64,000 nucleotides of DNA. Origin: Cordilura impudica (taxonomy: Eukaryota > Arthropoda > Insecta > Diptera > Scathophagidae). Of this stretch, positions 52,902 through 64,000 are shown in pieces; the stretch's first letter is position 1, and the number at the start of each line of letters is the position of its first letter. The stretch covers positions 221,512,868 through 221,576,867 of the forward strand of contig OY821518.1 in assembly GCA_963682025.1 (NCBI GenBank), written 5' to 3'. The notes beneath the pieces are model-generated. The model saw nothing but the letters and a program-made list of their open reading frames with translations, was not told where the DNA came from and did no database searches. The translations under genes and the position numbers were made by a program.

Positions 52902-55900
52902 ACTGATATTCAGTGCTAAAAGGTTTTACGATGTTTTTACTTTTTTCAATTTTACGTATTTACGTATTTTTTTGGTTTAATTGCATGATGTATAATATAT
53001 TTAACAATAATTTTTCAACTAACCATATTATTGACCGTAGCTTTGATACCTGTCAAACGAATTTGCACTACATTTTATGCAAAGCTTTTTGTTATTAAAA
53101 TTAATTTAAAACAATGCTCAATTTTACTAGGCGAGTACTTATTAATGACATCATCCTTAATTCAACATTTTTCTTATCTTTTTTAGATCGGCTCAATAGA
53201 TTTTTCTCTGCTTCTGTTTCTTTTTTTTTTTTTTTGATCATAAACAAAGTAAATATATTTCAGTTTTATGTATTAAAGTGGGTCGAAACGTAAAAATTCT
53301 TTACTGGCCCTCTAAAAGTGAAGTTAGGCATTTTTTAAGAGGATTTATTGTAAGCTGCAGGGCTTCGCAGTCGTCAAAAACAGTCCCAACGACGACTCAG
53401 ACTCCATCCGCTGATATTTGCAAGGTTCAACTCCAACTCCGACTTCTACTACGACTCCCACTCTAAATCTGACTTCGATGCTAAATGTATATAGACATAT
53501 TTATAAAAACCGTGATAATTGATGCTATATTGTGTCATAAATTTATTTTTTGAAATATTTTATTTATTTCTATTAATTCTTTTAATAATAAATAAAAAAT
53601 CGGAAACTTAAGCTAACAAAGCTTCGAAAACTTAAAAAAATTAATCTACATATGTCTCTAGAAATAGGATAGCCTCAATAATATCCGGTTTATTTGATGC
53701 TCTTAAAGCGGATCAGATGATTCTGAGTGCAGAAGATATTACTTGATATTACTGATATTATTTTTCGAAATCATATTTTTTATTGTCAAATGACATGAAA
53801 CATATGGTTTAGCTTCAGAACCATATGTTATCTAGACGCCGAGGTGCCATATGGTTCTTTAGTCACTTTCATAAAAAAAAACCTTGAGTAATTTTTGCAT
53901 GTTTTTCCTTAATATTATAAAGAAAGAAAAAAAAATATATAATTTTAAAATAACATTTTACTTGTTAATTTAAATTTCATTTCATTCAATTAAGAATGAC
54001 TTCTCTTTTTGAAATAAGTTAGGCATCACCAAAGAAAAATCGAAATTCAAATAAATTGGATCTGACTGGCATCACTACTGTTTCGAACATAAACAAAGTT
54101 GCGACAGTCATATGCAAAAAAAATAAAAATATGTGATTTGAGTGAAATATTATTTCTAATTCCTTTATTCGTAATATATAGTGCATAAAGAACCTATGTT
54201 ATAATTGAAAAAATTATAGTGGAAAATAAATTGTGTAATTAAAAAGTTTTTATTATAGTTATAGAACCACATCATCTCCAAAAGTGTGTTTTATTAACAT
54301 CGACCATTGATTACGAGTTTTTTTTTTTTTAAATCAACGCAAAATATAGACGTTTTTTAAAACAGTCTTTTCTCATATTTTTAAAATAATGACAAGATTC
54401 AATAAAAAACATGTTAGAGCTTAAATATGAATTGTTTTTTATCTCTTAAGACCTGTTTAATAGAATTTTTTCATTTACGAGTTTTTTTTTTTTGTGATAG
54501 TGGTGTCAACAGGGGTGATTACACGTATTCAGCATAACTTCAGCTCAGATAATATTTGAAACTAAATATTAATATAATTTTGTCCGCCTTTTCAACATTT
54601 GTCAGTTACAATATATCCTTCCGGCAAGATTTTTTTTAATCTTTTCCTTTACTCCAACATCTCTAAACCATTTTCTAAGCAATCTTTTTAATCCTTAATA
54701 TCTTACTATAACAGTAAGTAAGAGCTTAACATGGCAACTTGTAAAACTGTTAAAATTCTATTCTATTCTGTTGTACATTCAGCATAATTTCTAATACTCC
54801 TTTTTAAATATGCTACGTTTCTGTTAGATGATGTTATATTTAGTCGTAATATTTATTTTACTGGAAAATTCAATATAAAATAAGATTAACTACAAATTAT
54901 TAAAGCTAAATTTTACAGAAATCAAAAAAATTCTTAAACTGAATTTTGTTTTTCTTTTAAATCCTGTAATATTGATTGCATTAAGTTCAAACTCCATGTC
55001 CTATTTTTCGTTTAAATTCCATTCCAATTTAATTTATTATTCTCAATAATATTGATTCTATTTATTATTTACTTAAATGAACAAAATAAAAATTGTCCAA
55101 CACAAAACACCTGTACAATTTTTTTGGTTTGGTTTTATTTTTTCTGAATTTGTTTTATTGAGCAGCAGTTTGGCCAAAAAGGATTTACTAAGAATACAAA
55201 ATGTACAAAAAAAACTGAAAATCTGCATTTTTATTGTTTTAAATGTTCCCAAAAATTCACTGTAAGTAAGATTTATGGAAGCTTAAATCGTTGCAGACGA
55301 TAAAAGCAATTTCTTTTTGGTTTCTCGAGTTACCTTGGCTATGAATAGTGTTCATTGAACACATATGCTGTTTTTTATGCAAAACATTCAGCAAAAAGGA
55401 TAATGAAAGAGAGAGATTGAGAATTAGTTTTCAACAATAGATTGAACTGAATGAAACGAATTTGTACAAAACACTGAATTTGAAATTTATTTTAAACAAT
55501 GGATTTACTTTTGTTATAAATAAAACAATTATTTTCTAGCATACATTGTTTTTTATAGATCATTTTTACACACAGAGAATACGGAATTTATGTAGGGAAA
55601 ATTGTTTATTTTGTAAAATCATTTATTTTGTAGCTCAATTTCTGTTATCACAGACAAAAGTAAATTTTCTTCAAGAAGTACATCTTATTCAAAAAATACG
55701 ATTTTTTTCGAAAAGAAACTTTTTTTCTCAATGAGTAGCCTTTTTAAAATAGTACTTTTTATTCAAAATTTACCTTTTCTTTAGAAAGAACATTTTCTTC
55801 AAAGACTACTTTTTCTTCGAAAAGCATGTTTCCTTAATTAAATTTCTCCTCAGAAAGTATGCTCTCTTCAAAACGTAAACTATATTATCGACATTCAAAA

Positions 55901-56429
55901 TGCTGAAGAAATTTTGTTTGAATTACCAATAACAGTTGAAAATCAGCAAGATGAAGTTCATCCTGTTACAATGCATCGAATTAGTGAACGAATTGGAAAG
56001 GTGACTAGAATGGTCTTATGGTAAAAAAGTATTTCACAGAAGATACATTGATTTATAAAGAGGAAATGAATTGCTCAGGTAAATATAAACGGTTAATAGC
56101 AATAAACAGTGAAATTAACTTATTACAAGACAATTTATTTATTTATTTATTAAGTCTATAAAAAAACCCTAGAGCCTGTACTATAAAAAATATAAAATGA
56201 AAGATTTCTTTCGAGAACCAGAACAACGCCTAATGCTAATGAAAGTTTTGATACAACTTCTTATTAAAATCTTATTTTCGAACTATTTTACTTTGTTTCA
56301 TAACAATAGTTCAACTAACAATTTATATATTAATAATAACTTTTTTATCAAAATATTTATTGCGTGCGCTACTCGTTCATTATTTATGAAATTTATCAAT
56401 GAACAATACTCATGCAATTAGTTCCAGAG
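52902..56429. other. AT-rich stretch, no recognised gene
   Basis: 3.5 kb without a recognised protein family. Noted inside: a T run (53,220-53,235), a short stretch rich in GACTCC-like words (53,370-53,470), repeated CATATGGTTC words (53,800-53,860), and degenerate ACTTTTTCTTCGAAAA satellite units (55,660-55,880). A short open stretch at 55,890-56,030 (AEEILFELPITVENQQDEVH) was not recognised. Confidence 0.4.
55660..55880. repeat. Degenerate satellite, relative of 12,620-13,060
   Basis: Repeated phrases such as TTTTTTCGAAAAGAAACTTT, AAAATAGTACTTTTTATTC and AGACTACTTTTTCTTCG share the AAGTA..TTTTCTT core with the satellite at 12.6-13.1 kb. Boundaries are uncertain. Confidence 0.4.
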
Positions 56430-58494
56430 ATAATGTTGAGAATATGGTTATAGTCCTTGCTAATCACAGAAAAGGTATTAAAATATGTCATATTAGTATA
56501 CAAACCTTAAGGTAAAAGATTGACAAATTTAGATCGATATTTGAATACTCAGGTGCTGATTTTATGTGTATGGGAAACATTGTTTGATTCCGAAATCAAA
56601 ACTTTTTTGTTTCCTTAAATGGATATAATATACGTACAGTTGATAGAGAAGATGGATATTGGGGCGTTGCTATGTATTTAAAAAAGGATACTTCTTTTAG
56701 CATCAAATGTACATCTATGGAAAATTGTGCTTTTGAGGACATAGATAATACAAATCCTCTAAATTTAGTTCAGTATCTATTTATCGAGGTAAACAATGAA
56801 GGTCGAAAATTGCTTGTAGGGAGTGCTTATAGGAAACGCAAACAGCCTTGTACGATGATGTTATCATAGCAGATTTCAATTCAAATATTCTGGTAGATAG
56901 AAGCTTTTCAGATGAATGTACCCCGCTTGGTTTAATACCACCTAATATCTTACATCCTACATACTTTACTGTAACTAACAATACATTTTTGGATTTGTTT
57001 CTACTGAGTAGTGAAATTAATATACTACTCCATGATCAATTGTCTGCATAATGTTTCTCTAAACATGATTTCATTTTCAAGACTTACAATTTCCGACTTG
57101 TTATACCAGTTGAGAGGATCACCTTTCGAGAATTCAAAAACATAAATTTTAAATTCCTCGAGGAAGAATTATTTAAAATTGATTGGAATGTTTTGTGTTA
57201 TTTGAATTCTCTAAATGACCAACTCTCTTTTCTGTAGCAAAACATAAATTATTTAATTGTGCCAACAAAAACGAAAATTATTACTAATAAACAAAAAGCC
57301 TGGTTTTCATCTGAAATTAAAGATTATATCAATCAAAGAGATTTTGCGTGTGCATGTTGGAAAAGATTTAAAACAACAACATTACATGAGGATTATCTGA
57401 CTGCTAAGAGAAACACAAATAAAATGATTAAAAAGGCAAAATCTGATTTTTATGCTGAAAAGTTTTCTTCGGCCATTGGTTCCAAGAACATGGCAAACGA
57501 TACGCTAAGTTGGTATCGGTAAATCTGTGAATCGAGAACCATGTTCGATTGATGCCGATACAATCAATATAAGTTTTTTAAGTGTTCCCATGGTTCAAGC
57601 AGATAAATATTATTATATCAATAACCATGCGAATAACAATTCTGAATCTTTTTTATCTTTTGCTGTAGTAGACCAATGTGACGTTTTATCTAGCTTATTG
57701 TCTGTAAAATCAAACTATATAGGAGTGGACGGAATTAATCCAAAGTTCTTTAAGATGCTTTTACCTCAGCCACTACAAATTAAAACATTTTTTTTTAACA
57801 AAATATTAACTTCAAGCTACTTCCCATCGAATTGGAAAATAACTTAAATCATTACAATACCCAAAGGTGGTTCCGATTTTAGACCAATAGCTATTCCTCC
57901 ATTTCTCTCTAAAGTATTCGAACGTATTATGCATAATCAAATGACTTGTTCTTGGATAACAATAACTTGCGAACAGATCGTCAATCTTGATTCAGAAGGA
58001 AACGCAGCTGCATAACAGCCTTAGTTGATGTTACAAAGGAGATTAGGGAGAAACTTGATGATGGCAAGACTACATTTCTATTACTATTAGATCATTCAAA
58101 AGCGTTTGATACCGTGGATCATAACATTCTCTGTTACAAACTTAATAATTTTTTTAATTTTTCTTCGACCGCTACTCAGTTATTGTCAACATACTTACGT
58201 GACAGGTATCAGTATGTTGAAACTAAAATCCAAAAGTCAAATACACTGCCTGTAGCAAGGGGTGTGCCTCAGGGGTCCTTTGTTGGGCCACTATTATTCT
58301 CACTTTACTCAAATGAGCTACCAGGTATTTTAACAAATTGTAATGTAAGAATGTATGCGGATGACTTTATACCAGTTATAGCAATGTCCTAATCGACCAG
58401 TGTATTTTATATATTAATCAGCATGGGCAACAGCAAATGGATTAGAAAAAAAATCTAAATGCATTGTAATTCAAAAGCGACATGCCAAACTAAA
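56430..58494 (+). pseudogene. Non-LTR retrotransposon (LINE), degenerate, first part
   Basis: Endonuclease remnants come first: KICHISIQTLR, the FEYSGADFMCMGN segment, DGYWGVAMYLKKD, DDVIIADFNSNI (Asp/Asn pair) and a TFLDLFLLSS block. A linker follows (IITNKQKAWFSSEIKDYINQ). RT pieces are GVDGINPKFFK, LLLDHSKAFDTVDHNIL (motif A), VARGVPQGSFVGPLLFSLYS and MYADDF (motif C). Many frameshifts and stops. The clade (CR1/Jockey-like) is uncertain. The element continues after two insertions, at 61664. Confidence 0.8.
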
Positions 58495-58496
58495 TA

Positions 58497-59610
58497 AAGG
58501 GTCCGCCAAACAACTTCTTTTTTCAAAATGCTATAAAAAAACTAATGAATATTATCTCAAATTTCTTTTTTTATTTGAAAGTACAATCTTTCCGGTTAAT
58601 ACTGGAAAATAATTTCATTCAAATGGCTGCCTCGGCTGGCCATGCAGTAGCCTACACGATCGATCCAATTTTTAAGCACATTATCGATTGTGAGCAGCTG
58701 TATTTCACCAATGGCTTCACGAATATTGTCCTTTAAAGCGTCAATTGTCTCTGGCTTGTTATCGTAACACTTATCTTTGAGGGCACCCCACAAATAATAG
58801 TCCATCGGTGACAAATCGCAGCTCCGAGGTGGCTAAACGACATCAGCTCTGCGGCTGATAATGCGATCTTCAAAAACAGGGCGTAAAACATCGATTGTAG
58901 CTTCGCCTGTGTGGCATGTAGCGCCGTCCTGTTGAAACCAAATGTTGCCAATATCCTCCTCTTCAATTTTTGTGAACAAAAATTCGTTCAACATGGCCCG
59001 ATAACGATCGCCATTGAGACTGTAACGGCCACTCCTTGCTCATTTTCGAAGAAAAATGTCCCAATTCTGCCTCTGGACCAAAATCCGCACCAAACAGTCA
59101 CTCGTTTTGGGTGTATCGGCTTTTCAATGTATGCGTGCGGGTTTTCTGTGCCCCAAAGGTCTTTATGAAAAATTCGTCTCAATGATGCCTCCGAATTGTT
59201 CAATTCTTGAGAACGACGGTGAATTGATGTTGATGGCGCTTCACGCACACTTTCTGCCACAGCAGCAATATTCTCGGGTGTACGCCCTGTTTTTGGCTTT
59301 TCACGCTTTGGTTTATCGATGAGGATGCCAGTTTCTTTCACTTTTTTTCACAAGATAACGTACATACGGAGCTGACGGTGCTTCTCTTCTTCCAAAATCT
59401 GTACGCAATTTTCGCACACATTCTGCAATATTAACATGATTTTCAAAGTAAGGTCGTTGCAATATTTCCCAGCATTGTTCAAGCGTATACACAACCATAT
59501 TCGTTCAGCGGAAGGATAAAACTAATTATCTGTCAAATCAGACATGAGCTAAGTGTTGCCATTCACGAAATAAGCGCTAGTTGAAAAAAAACGTTAGATG
59601 GCGGACCCTT
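58497..59610 (-). mobile_element. DD41D mariner, copy 3, with TIRs
   Basis: Inverted repeats AAGGGTCCGCCA at both ends, flanked by TA (58495-58496 and 59611-59612). 1,114 bp. It inserted into the LINE. Same subfamily as copy 2, different from copy 1 (whose termini read TAACGGGTGA). Confidence 0.88.
58596..59498 (-). pseudogene. Mariner transposase of copy 3, internally deleted
   Basis: Begins at ATG 59498 with MVVYTLEQCWEILQRPYFEN and continues through CVRKLRTDFGRREAPSAPYV. After a frame change come RRSQELNNSE and RRIFHKDLWGTENPHAYIEK. At that point ~65 residues present in copy 2, including the first catalytic Asp (FSDEAHF), are missing. Further frameshifts precede the C-terminal block (DYYLWGALKDKCYDNKPE). 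Inactive. Confidence 0.85.
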
Positions 59611-59649
59611 TATTATACTTTATCTATATATATAAAATTCATATATATA

Positions 59650-60185
59650 AAAATTTTTATTTTTCAACGGATGTCTGAAATTTGGTACACACGATCGCTG
59701 TACTACAGGTAAGGTCCCCATATGCTTTTTGTCGGCCACGCCTCCTTATACTCCCACTTTTGATATAAAATAAATTTTCTGTTTTTTGTATATTTGTTCG
59801 TTATACAAATTTTTGTTCTTCAACGGATTTCTCTGAAATTTGTTGCGCACAATCTCTGTAGTCCAAGCAAGGTCGCCATATGCTTCTTACGGGCCACGCC
59901 TAATTTTGCGCCTACTTCTATTTATATAAAATTTATTTTTTTTCCCTTTTGTTTCTTTGTTTGGCTGCTATACAAACTTTTATTTTTCAACCGCTTTCTC
60001 TGAAATTTGGTACACGTGATCTCTGTACTCCAGTGAAGGTCAGATTATATATCTTTCTGGCCACGCCTACCTTTGCGCCTATTTTTTTATAAAATTCATT
60101 TTCTGTTTTTGGTACATTTGTTCGCTATAAAAATTTGTATTTTTCAACGGATTTCTCTGAAATTTGGTAAACACGGAAATAACTT
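59650..60185 (+). repeat. Imperfect tandem repeat, period about 160 bp, in the Helitron
   Basis: Three full and one partial unit. Each contains TTTTTCAACGGAT, TCTGAAATTTGGTACAC, CTGTA.TCCAG..AAGGTC, GGCCACGCC and TTCTGTTTTT. The repeats differ by 10-20%. Confidence 0.7.
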
Positions 60186-60427
60186 CACGATGAACAATTC
60201 CACAAACCGAAATTAACAAATTCCCCTTTTTTTTTAAACAAAATAAAAATGAACTTACTTCCCAAATTCGTTCTTAAATGTTTACATATTTTTATTTAGT
60301 GAATTTTGTTAAATATTTATTTAAGTGAAAATTTGCATACTGATTAAAAATCTGTATACTTTTCAATAGCATCATTTCGGCGCGCTCGCAGAACGCAGCT
60401 CAGCAAGCTTTGTTAACAGAAACGAAA

Positions 60428-60600
60428 ATGCCTGAATCTACTCAAGTGCATCTAGAAATCCAGCGGCTACGACAAGCTGAATCCAGGGAATCTGAAATTT
60501 TATGTCGCCTGCTCCAGAGTATAATATTTTCGTATATGCACCAGAAGGAAAAACCAGAAATGTTGTATATCACAAAGATCTAGAGTAACTTAAATTCGTA
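60428..60600 (+). pseudogene. Helitron protein N-terminal fossil
   Basis: From ATG 60428 the frame reads MPESTQVHLEIQRLRQAESR, resembling the Arg/Gln-rich repeats at the start of Helitron Rep-helicase proteins. After a frame change, a second piece (YAPEGKTRNVVYHKDL) follows. It marks this Helitron as derived from an autonomous ancestor. Confidence 0.5.
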
Positions 60601-60641
60601 ACTTTTAGACATCATACACTCAATGATTGTAATGGTAAGCA

Positions 60642-61590
60642 GGCGTCGAGTACATAGTCCCCAATGAATAAATTCTCAAAAAAATTAACTTATTCCCAAA
60701 AAAATTGGGGAATAACTTCACGATGAACAAATTCCCCAAATTAAAAAAAAATGTCCCCGAAAGGAATGAACAAATTCCCCATACTGCTCTCAATATCTGT
60801 CCTACAACAAATTTATTTAATATCTGTATTCTTTTCAATAGCATCATTTCGGTGCGCGGAATCAAGGTGCGACGCGACGCGCTTGCAGAACACAGCTTAG
60901 CTAAAATATAGGAATGACCTGAAAAATATAAAAATATAATTTGGCACTGGTGTGGCTACCAAACGGGCGGAAGCAGCTTGCGGACGCGGACGCAACGCGC
61001 TCGCGAAGACAGCGATAGGCGATTCAAATAAGTTGATGCTAACTGTACGGCAGCTCAGTGAAAAGTTTTATGATAAATTTTATCTACGTGTGTGCAATAA
61101 TTACCTGTTGATCAAAATACGCCAATCATATATTATAAGTAGTTGCTTAAAGCAACCTTGCTGCATAATTATAAATGTCGCATTCATTTTCCATTTTTGA
61201 AACTTCTATAATTTTGACGTCTCTGCTCAATAATGATCATTTATTGATTGAAGTAATTTAATTTTTAAAACTTCTGATTCTTTTAATTTGCAAACGATTT
61301 CGTTATATTTGATGTTTACAAAATAAATTAACTTCAAAAAAAAAAAACTTCAAGCGGTTTCGCAGCATATTTTTGAAGTATTTTTGTTGTAGCGTCTTTT
61401 AAAAAAAAAATTTAAATTAAAAAAATCAAAAAATTTTAAATTGAAATAAAAAATGAATTTACTCCCCAAAAAACGTAAACATTGGGGAATTTTTTGCATC
61501 ATGAACAAATTACCCAATCCCATACAAATTTTTAGGGAAAGAGTAAATTTTTTGAGCAATTTGTTCATTGGACACTAAGTACTCAACGCC
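60642..61590. mobile_element. TIR element, 949 bp, 9-bp target duplication
   Basis: The left end GGCGTCGAGTACATAGT pairs with the reverse complement of the right end (GGCGTTGAGTACTTAGT) and similarity extends about 35 bp inward. TGGTAAGCA flanks both sides (60633-60641 and 61591-61599). A 9-bp duplication suggests the Mutator-like or Merlin-like range, but no transposase is present and the superfamily is open. Fragments of the same element also occur just outside it (about 60,175-60,440). Confidence 0.75.
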
Positions 61591-61633
61591 TGGTAAGCAT
61601 AGTGAACCATTTTTCAAGTCAAAGGCCTTTGGA

Positions 61634-61663
61634 TCCCGGGCAAGACCGGGTAAAAACAGCTAG
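61634..61663 (+). terminator. Helitron 3' terminal hairpin and CTAG
   Basis: CCCGG and CCGGG arms around a short loop, then TAAAAACAG and CTAG. This is the rolling-circle termination signal of Helitrons, not a transcription terminator. Confidence 0.75.
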
Positions 61664-61815
61664 TATTTTTATAAATAATCAGAAAATTTAAATAGTAAAA
61701 TCTGCTAAGAATCTTGGTATATTTTTTAATGACACTCTTATGTGGTCGAACCACATTAACTATGCTTGTGGTCGTACTTTCTCTAGGACTAGAACACTTT
61801 GGCAAACCCAGGATC
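61664..61815 (+). pseudogene. Continuation of the LINE after the mariner/Helitron insertions
   Basis: The frame reads AKNLGIFFNDTLMWSNHINY, ACGRTFSRTRTLWQTQ, the conserved C-terminal region of LINE reverse transcriptases, in the frame that ended at 58494. A DINE starts 8 bp later, so the true 3' end is not seen. Confidence 0.78.
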
Positions 61816-61822
61816 TATGAAA

Positions 61823-62580
61823 ACAAGTAAGAAAATTATAATCGGTCTAGACCGACTATACCATACCCTATACCATGCGTTTAGAGACCCTATCTCTTAG
61901 GCCCAACTAACTGGATATAAAAAAATAAGCATAAACCAAATTTGAGTGGGATTTTTATTATTTTTTTTTGGCTGCAGATATGAAAAATTCATATCGGATG
62001 CTATAAAGATGCTAAAGAATGCCCAAAATTAAACCGATCCTGACCATGTTTGGTAAGGTCTCTTGTATTTTGCAAAAATATATACAAACAAAATTTGAGA
62101 AGAATCAGTGCAATATTTTTGTTTTTTGATAGATTTAAGTGAAGATCGGGAAGCAGCTCTATATGGGATCAAAGGGATCATTTTTGAACTACTCATTAGT
62201 GGATGTAATGAACGCATACAAACCCAATTTGAGTAATTTGGATCTTATGGCAATTTATGTCGATTTCATAGGGGCAATTTGTATGGGGGCTAGGTCTGAA
62301 CATGGACCGATTCTCACCAATTTCAATAGCGTTCATCCTATCATCAATAAAAGCTTATATACCAAATTTCGTCAAAATATATTACTATTTGTGACCTGCA
62401 GTTTGATTAAAAGCTTTACATGGACACACAGACTGACGGACGGACATCGTTAAATCGAATCAGATAGTGATTCTGATTCGATCGGTATAATAAAAGATGG
62501 GTCCAGGTCAAATATTTTTGGTAGTTACAAACAGCAGCACAAAGTCATTATACCCAAACCACATAGTGGTATAGGGTATA
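61823..62580 (+). mobile_element. DINE-1/mini-me-like element, complete
   Basis: ACAAGTAAG to GGGTATA, 758 bp, with intact palindrome GGTCTAGACC, body, short GGAC core and 3' block. A small internal substitution (TATAAAGATGCTAAAGAATG) replaces part of the conserved 5' body. Confidence 0.85.
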
Positions 62581-62727
62581 AATATACTTACACGGTTGCT
62601 GGAGTCCTTCTGCCAGTTACAGACACTAATATAAGCACCCCAATACACAAAAACACATGCACTGTTACGAAAATATAAATTACAAAAATTTTCTTTTGAA
62701 AGACATATAAAAAATTTATATAATTTG

Positions 62728-63038
62728 GACGACAAGTATGGGGACTATTTCTTAACATAGACCGAATCCCACCAATTTCAGCAGCGTTTATCCAATGACC
62801 GTCAAAAGCTTACATACTAAATTTCATCAAAATATATTCATATTTACGACCTGTAGTTTGATTACATGGACACACAAACAGACGGACGGACGGACGGACG
62901 AGCATCGCTAAATCCACTCAGAAAGTGATTCTGAGTCGATCGGTATAATATAAGATCGGTCTAGGTCAAATATTTTAGGTAGTTACAAACAGCAGCACAA
63001 ACTCATTATACCCAAGCCACATAGCGGTATAGGGTATA
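62728..63038 (+). mobile_element. DINE-1/mini-me-like repeat, 3' half
   Basis: Begins in the middle block (TATGGGGACTATTTCTTAAC). Carries (GGAC)n at 62,883-62,902 and the GAGTCGATCGGTATAATATA block, and ends GGTATAGGGTATA at 63038. Confidence 0.75.
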
Positions 63039-63223
63039 AATATTTCGGAAATTTTGTCAAATATATTTTATTTATGACATTCGAGGAATGTCCAAATATT
63101 GGAAAATAAATTAATTTTTATAATTAAAACGGACCTCGAGCACGAGCATTTTTATTTATTATTTTATATATATTTATAGAAAAAAATGAGTTTATTCAAT
63201 ATGGCCATGCTCGCGCTGTTTTC

Positions 63224-63424
63224 GTAATAGCATCCGATAGGAACTTTTCCATGCCTACATAACACAAATTCATAAAACCGCTAATTAAATTTGATTTATG
63301 TTTATTTTCAATATCCAGTTAGGATCTAAGTATGCTACGTTAGACCGTCAACGCTTTCTCAAAACTCATGGTATGAGGCATCTTACAGTCGGTAAAGACA
63401 GACTGTAATTTTCTTATTTGTTGT
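63224..63424 (-). mobile_element. DINE-1/mini-me-like repeat, 5' part, old
   Basis: On the reverse strand, from about TTCTTATTTGT (63,411-63,422) through diverged palindrome and body to the ATAGCATCCGATAGGAACTT block. Many mutations. Confidence 0.6.
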
Positions 63425-64000
63425 TACGTAAAAAAAATTTAACTCTAATGCCAAATATATTTCTAGTTCACAAAGTTACAATATAATAACCCGAAAAAAT
63501 TTATGTCATCTCGATAATATTACGCTGTACATCAAATTCGGAATCATAGCATTTGACAGTGCAAGATTAGTGCACTGAAGAGTTGTATTAAGTTAGAGTA
63601 GAAAATCCTATCTAGATAATCGCGCTGATTGTCACTATATATTTTTGGCCAACGCTGTAGGAAAAAGGACAAAAAGACAGTATAAGCTTTGTTGTAAGTG
63701 TTTGCCTGTCATATACAAATTTTCGCGGGAAGTGTCTCATGAATATTTTAACGCCTTTGCTAACATTCGTATGGCTCATTTTACTTAACCCTCCTGCTCA
63801 TAATATAAAAACAATGCACTGAAACATGATTTTCAAAAGTTTAAATATCCCGCTATTATTTTTAGGGGCCTTTTAAGATTAAAAATTCACGTTGGAGAAT
63901 GGTAAATCTAATATCACTTTGCCTAAATATAAATAAACTCCTCCTTCTTCCTCTTCAAGACAATAATAATTCTAATGCTAGTAATCAAAACTTTTTAAAT
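63425..64000. other. Unassigned sequence to the window end
   Basis: No gene or repeat recognised in the last 575 bp. Confidence 0.4.

Larger units (their letters stand above)
59623..61663 (+). mobile_element. Helitron with tandem-repeat body and ORF fossil
   Basis: Starts TCTATATATATAAAATTC after an A (59622). Ends with hairpin CCCGG-GCAAGA-CCGGG, nine nucleotides, and CTAG (61660-61663) before a T. The interior has a tandem repeat (59,650-60,185), a short Helitron protein fossil (60,428-60,600) and a nested TIR element (60642-61590). It sits in the LINE 12 bp from the mariner. Removing both leaves the LINE reading frame continuous across the join. Confidence 0.8.

Noticed and set aside
55890..56030. 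Open stretch with protein-like composition
   Set aside because: No family recognised and stops soon follow. Could be an exon or LINE ORF1 relic, but nothing decides it.

Overview
This 64-kb, AT-rich window looks like intergenic or heterochromatic DNA from a higher fly (Diptera). The evidence is about twenty copies of a DINE-1/mini-me-type repeat with the (GGAC)n core known from Diptera, DD41D ('rosa'-type) mariners, a Jockey-type LINE with an arthropod Inr+DPE promoter, and a Ty3/gypsy LTR element. I could not identify the species. I found no host protein-coding gene, tRNA or rRNA. Essentially everything I recognise is mobile DNA, much of it nested.

Layout. 0-6.6 kb: DINE copies and two copies of a 0.62-kb non-autonomous Helitron, lying in an inverted duplication (0.3-1.2 kb against 4.8-6.5 kb). 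6.9-10.1 kb: a second Helitron family, with a DD41D mariner inserted in it. 10.3-15.3 kb: old DINEs, a PIF/Harbinger-like MITE, a degenerate satellite and a 0.68-kb near-perfect palindrome. 15.3-19.9 kb (minus): a full-length Jockey-clade LINE with 9-bp target duplications, broken by frameshifts, by loss of part of its endonuclease and by an inserted 22-bp hairpin minisatellite. 20.2-25.1 kb: a mariner fossil, an inverted-repeat element, and DINEs alternating with copies of an unassigned repeat. 25.1-41.0 kb: an A-rich satellite split by two insertions. One runs from 25,661 to 39,274, is bounded by matching ends of a second DINE-like family, and carries hAT fragments and an 8.9-kb LTR retrotransposon. 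The other is an ordinary DINE.

The LTR retrotransposon (29,645-38,569) is the best-preserved unit. Its two 404-bp LTRs appear identical, with a 4-bp target duplication, a primer-binding site and a polypurine tract. Reading order: a GC-rich triple repeat in the leader, a 72-aa membrane microprotein with a myristoylation-type N-terminus, a basic 165-aa protein, a 79-aa protein, Gag without a zinc knuckle, protease-RT-RNase H in the -1 frame, and integrase in a further -1 frame. There is no env-like frame. The accessory genes and leader repeats are the most interesting candidates for follow-up.

41-64 kb: two more mariner copies, a wrecked autonomous Helitron with part of its helicase inverted, a three-deep nest of DINEs at 47.4-49.3 kb, a piggyBac-like element without its catalytic core, and a LINE interrupted by a mariner and a Helitron, the Helitron itself holding a 949-bp TIR element with 9-bp target duplications. 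The nesting gives a relative insertion order. In several places a paralogous empty site defines element ends to the base.
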